Assembly: GCA_030596245.1 (NCBI GenBank)
Contig: JAUVKN010000078.1
Location: forward strand, 1-14,025
Length of the DNA stretch: 14,025 bases
From: Bacteroidia bacterium
GTDB taxonomy: Bacteria > Bacteroidota > Bacteroidia > Bacteroidales > GCA-2748055
Reading direction: 5' to 3'
Shown: one piece after another, positions 14,010 through 14,025 of the stretch
Numbering within the stretch: position 1 is the first letter of the stretch
How the letters are laid out: each line of letters starts with the position of its first letter
The notes under the pieces: model-generated
Told to the model about the DNA's origin: nothing
The model's input: only the letters and a program-made list of their open reading frames with translations
The model's database searches: none
Made by a program: the position numbers and the translations under genes

Positions 14010-14025
14010 ATAATTTAGGATCGCT

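Overview
The window is chromosomal DNA from a member of the Bacteroidota, most like the Bacteroidales/Marinilabiliales type. Four things point there: a DUF6427 membrane protein behind purD, a DUF2723 (GT117) glycosyltransferase, a Bacteroidota-style O-antigen ligase, and -7 elements of the TAnnTTTG type. Start codons are preceded by A-rich stretches rather than Shine-Dalgarno sequences, which also fits this phylum.

Layout. (1) 1-408: the C-terminal end of a sugar-transfer-associated ATP-grasp protein, AT-rich, running in from the left edge. (2) 568-2831, + strand: purD and a DUF6427 membrane protein, overlapping by 4 bp. (3) 2816-9874, - strand: five genes read right to left, namely a sulfotransferase, an O-antigen ligase, a 3-methyladenine DNA glycosylase, a DUF2723/GT117 membrane glycosyltransferase and a NodB-type polysaccharide deacetylase. 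Four of the five suit envelope glycan assembly, decoration or trimming; the glycosylase is a repair gene overlapping the ligase by 8 bp. (4) 9875-10267: a divergent intergenic region with two related three-stem palindromic elements and the rplM promoter. (5) 10268-14009, + strand: rplM-rpsI-rpsB-tsf-pyrH, a translation and UMP-kinase cluster with a strong hairpin terminator or attenuator between tsf and pyrH.

Most of the window is ordinary core gene content. The parts worth a second look are the roughly 155-residue K/E-rich repeat extension on ribosomal protein S2, the two structured repeat elements with apparent covariation, the AT-rich sulfotransferase that lacks an ATG start, and a hairpin just upstream of rpsB. 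I see no tRNA, rRNA, CRISPR array, insertion sequence or phage gene, and no clear case for a wholly new multi-gene system.
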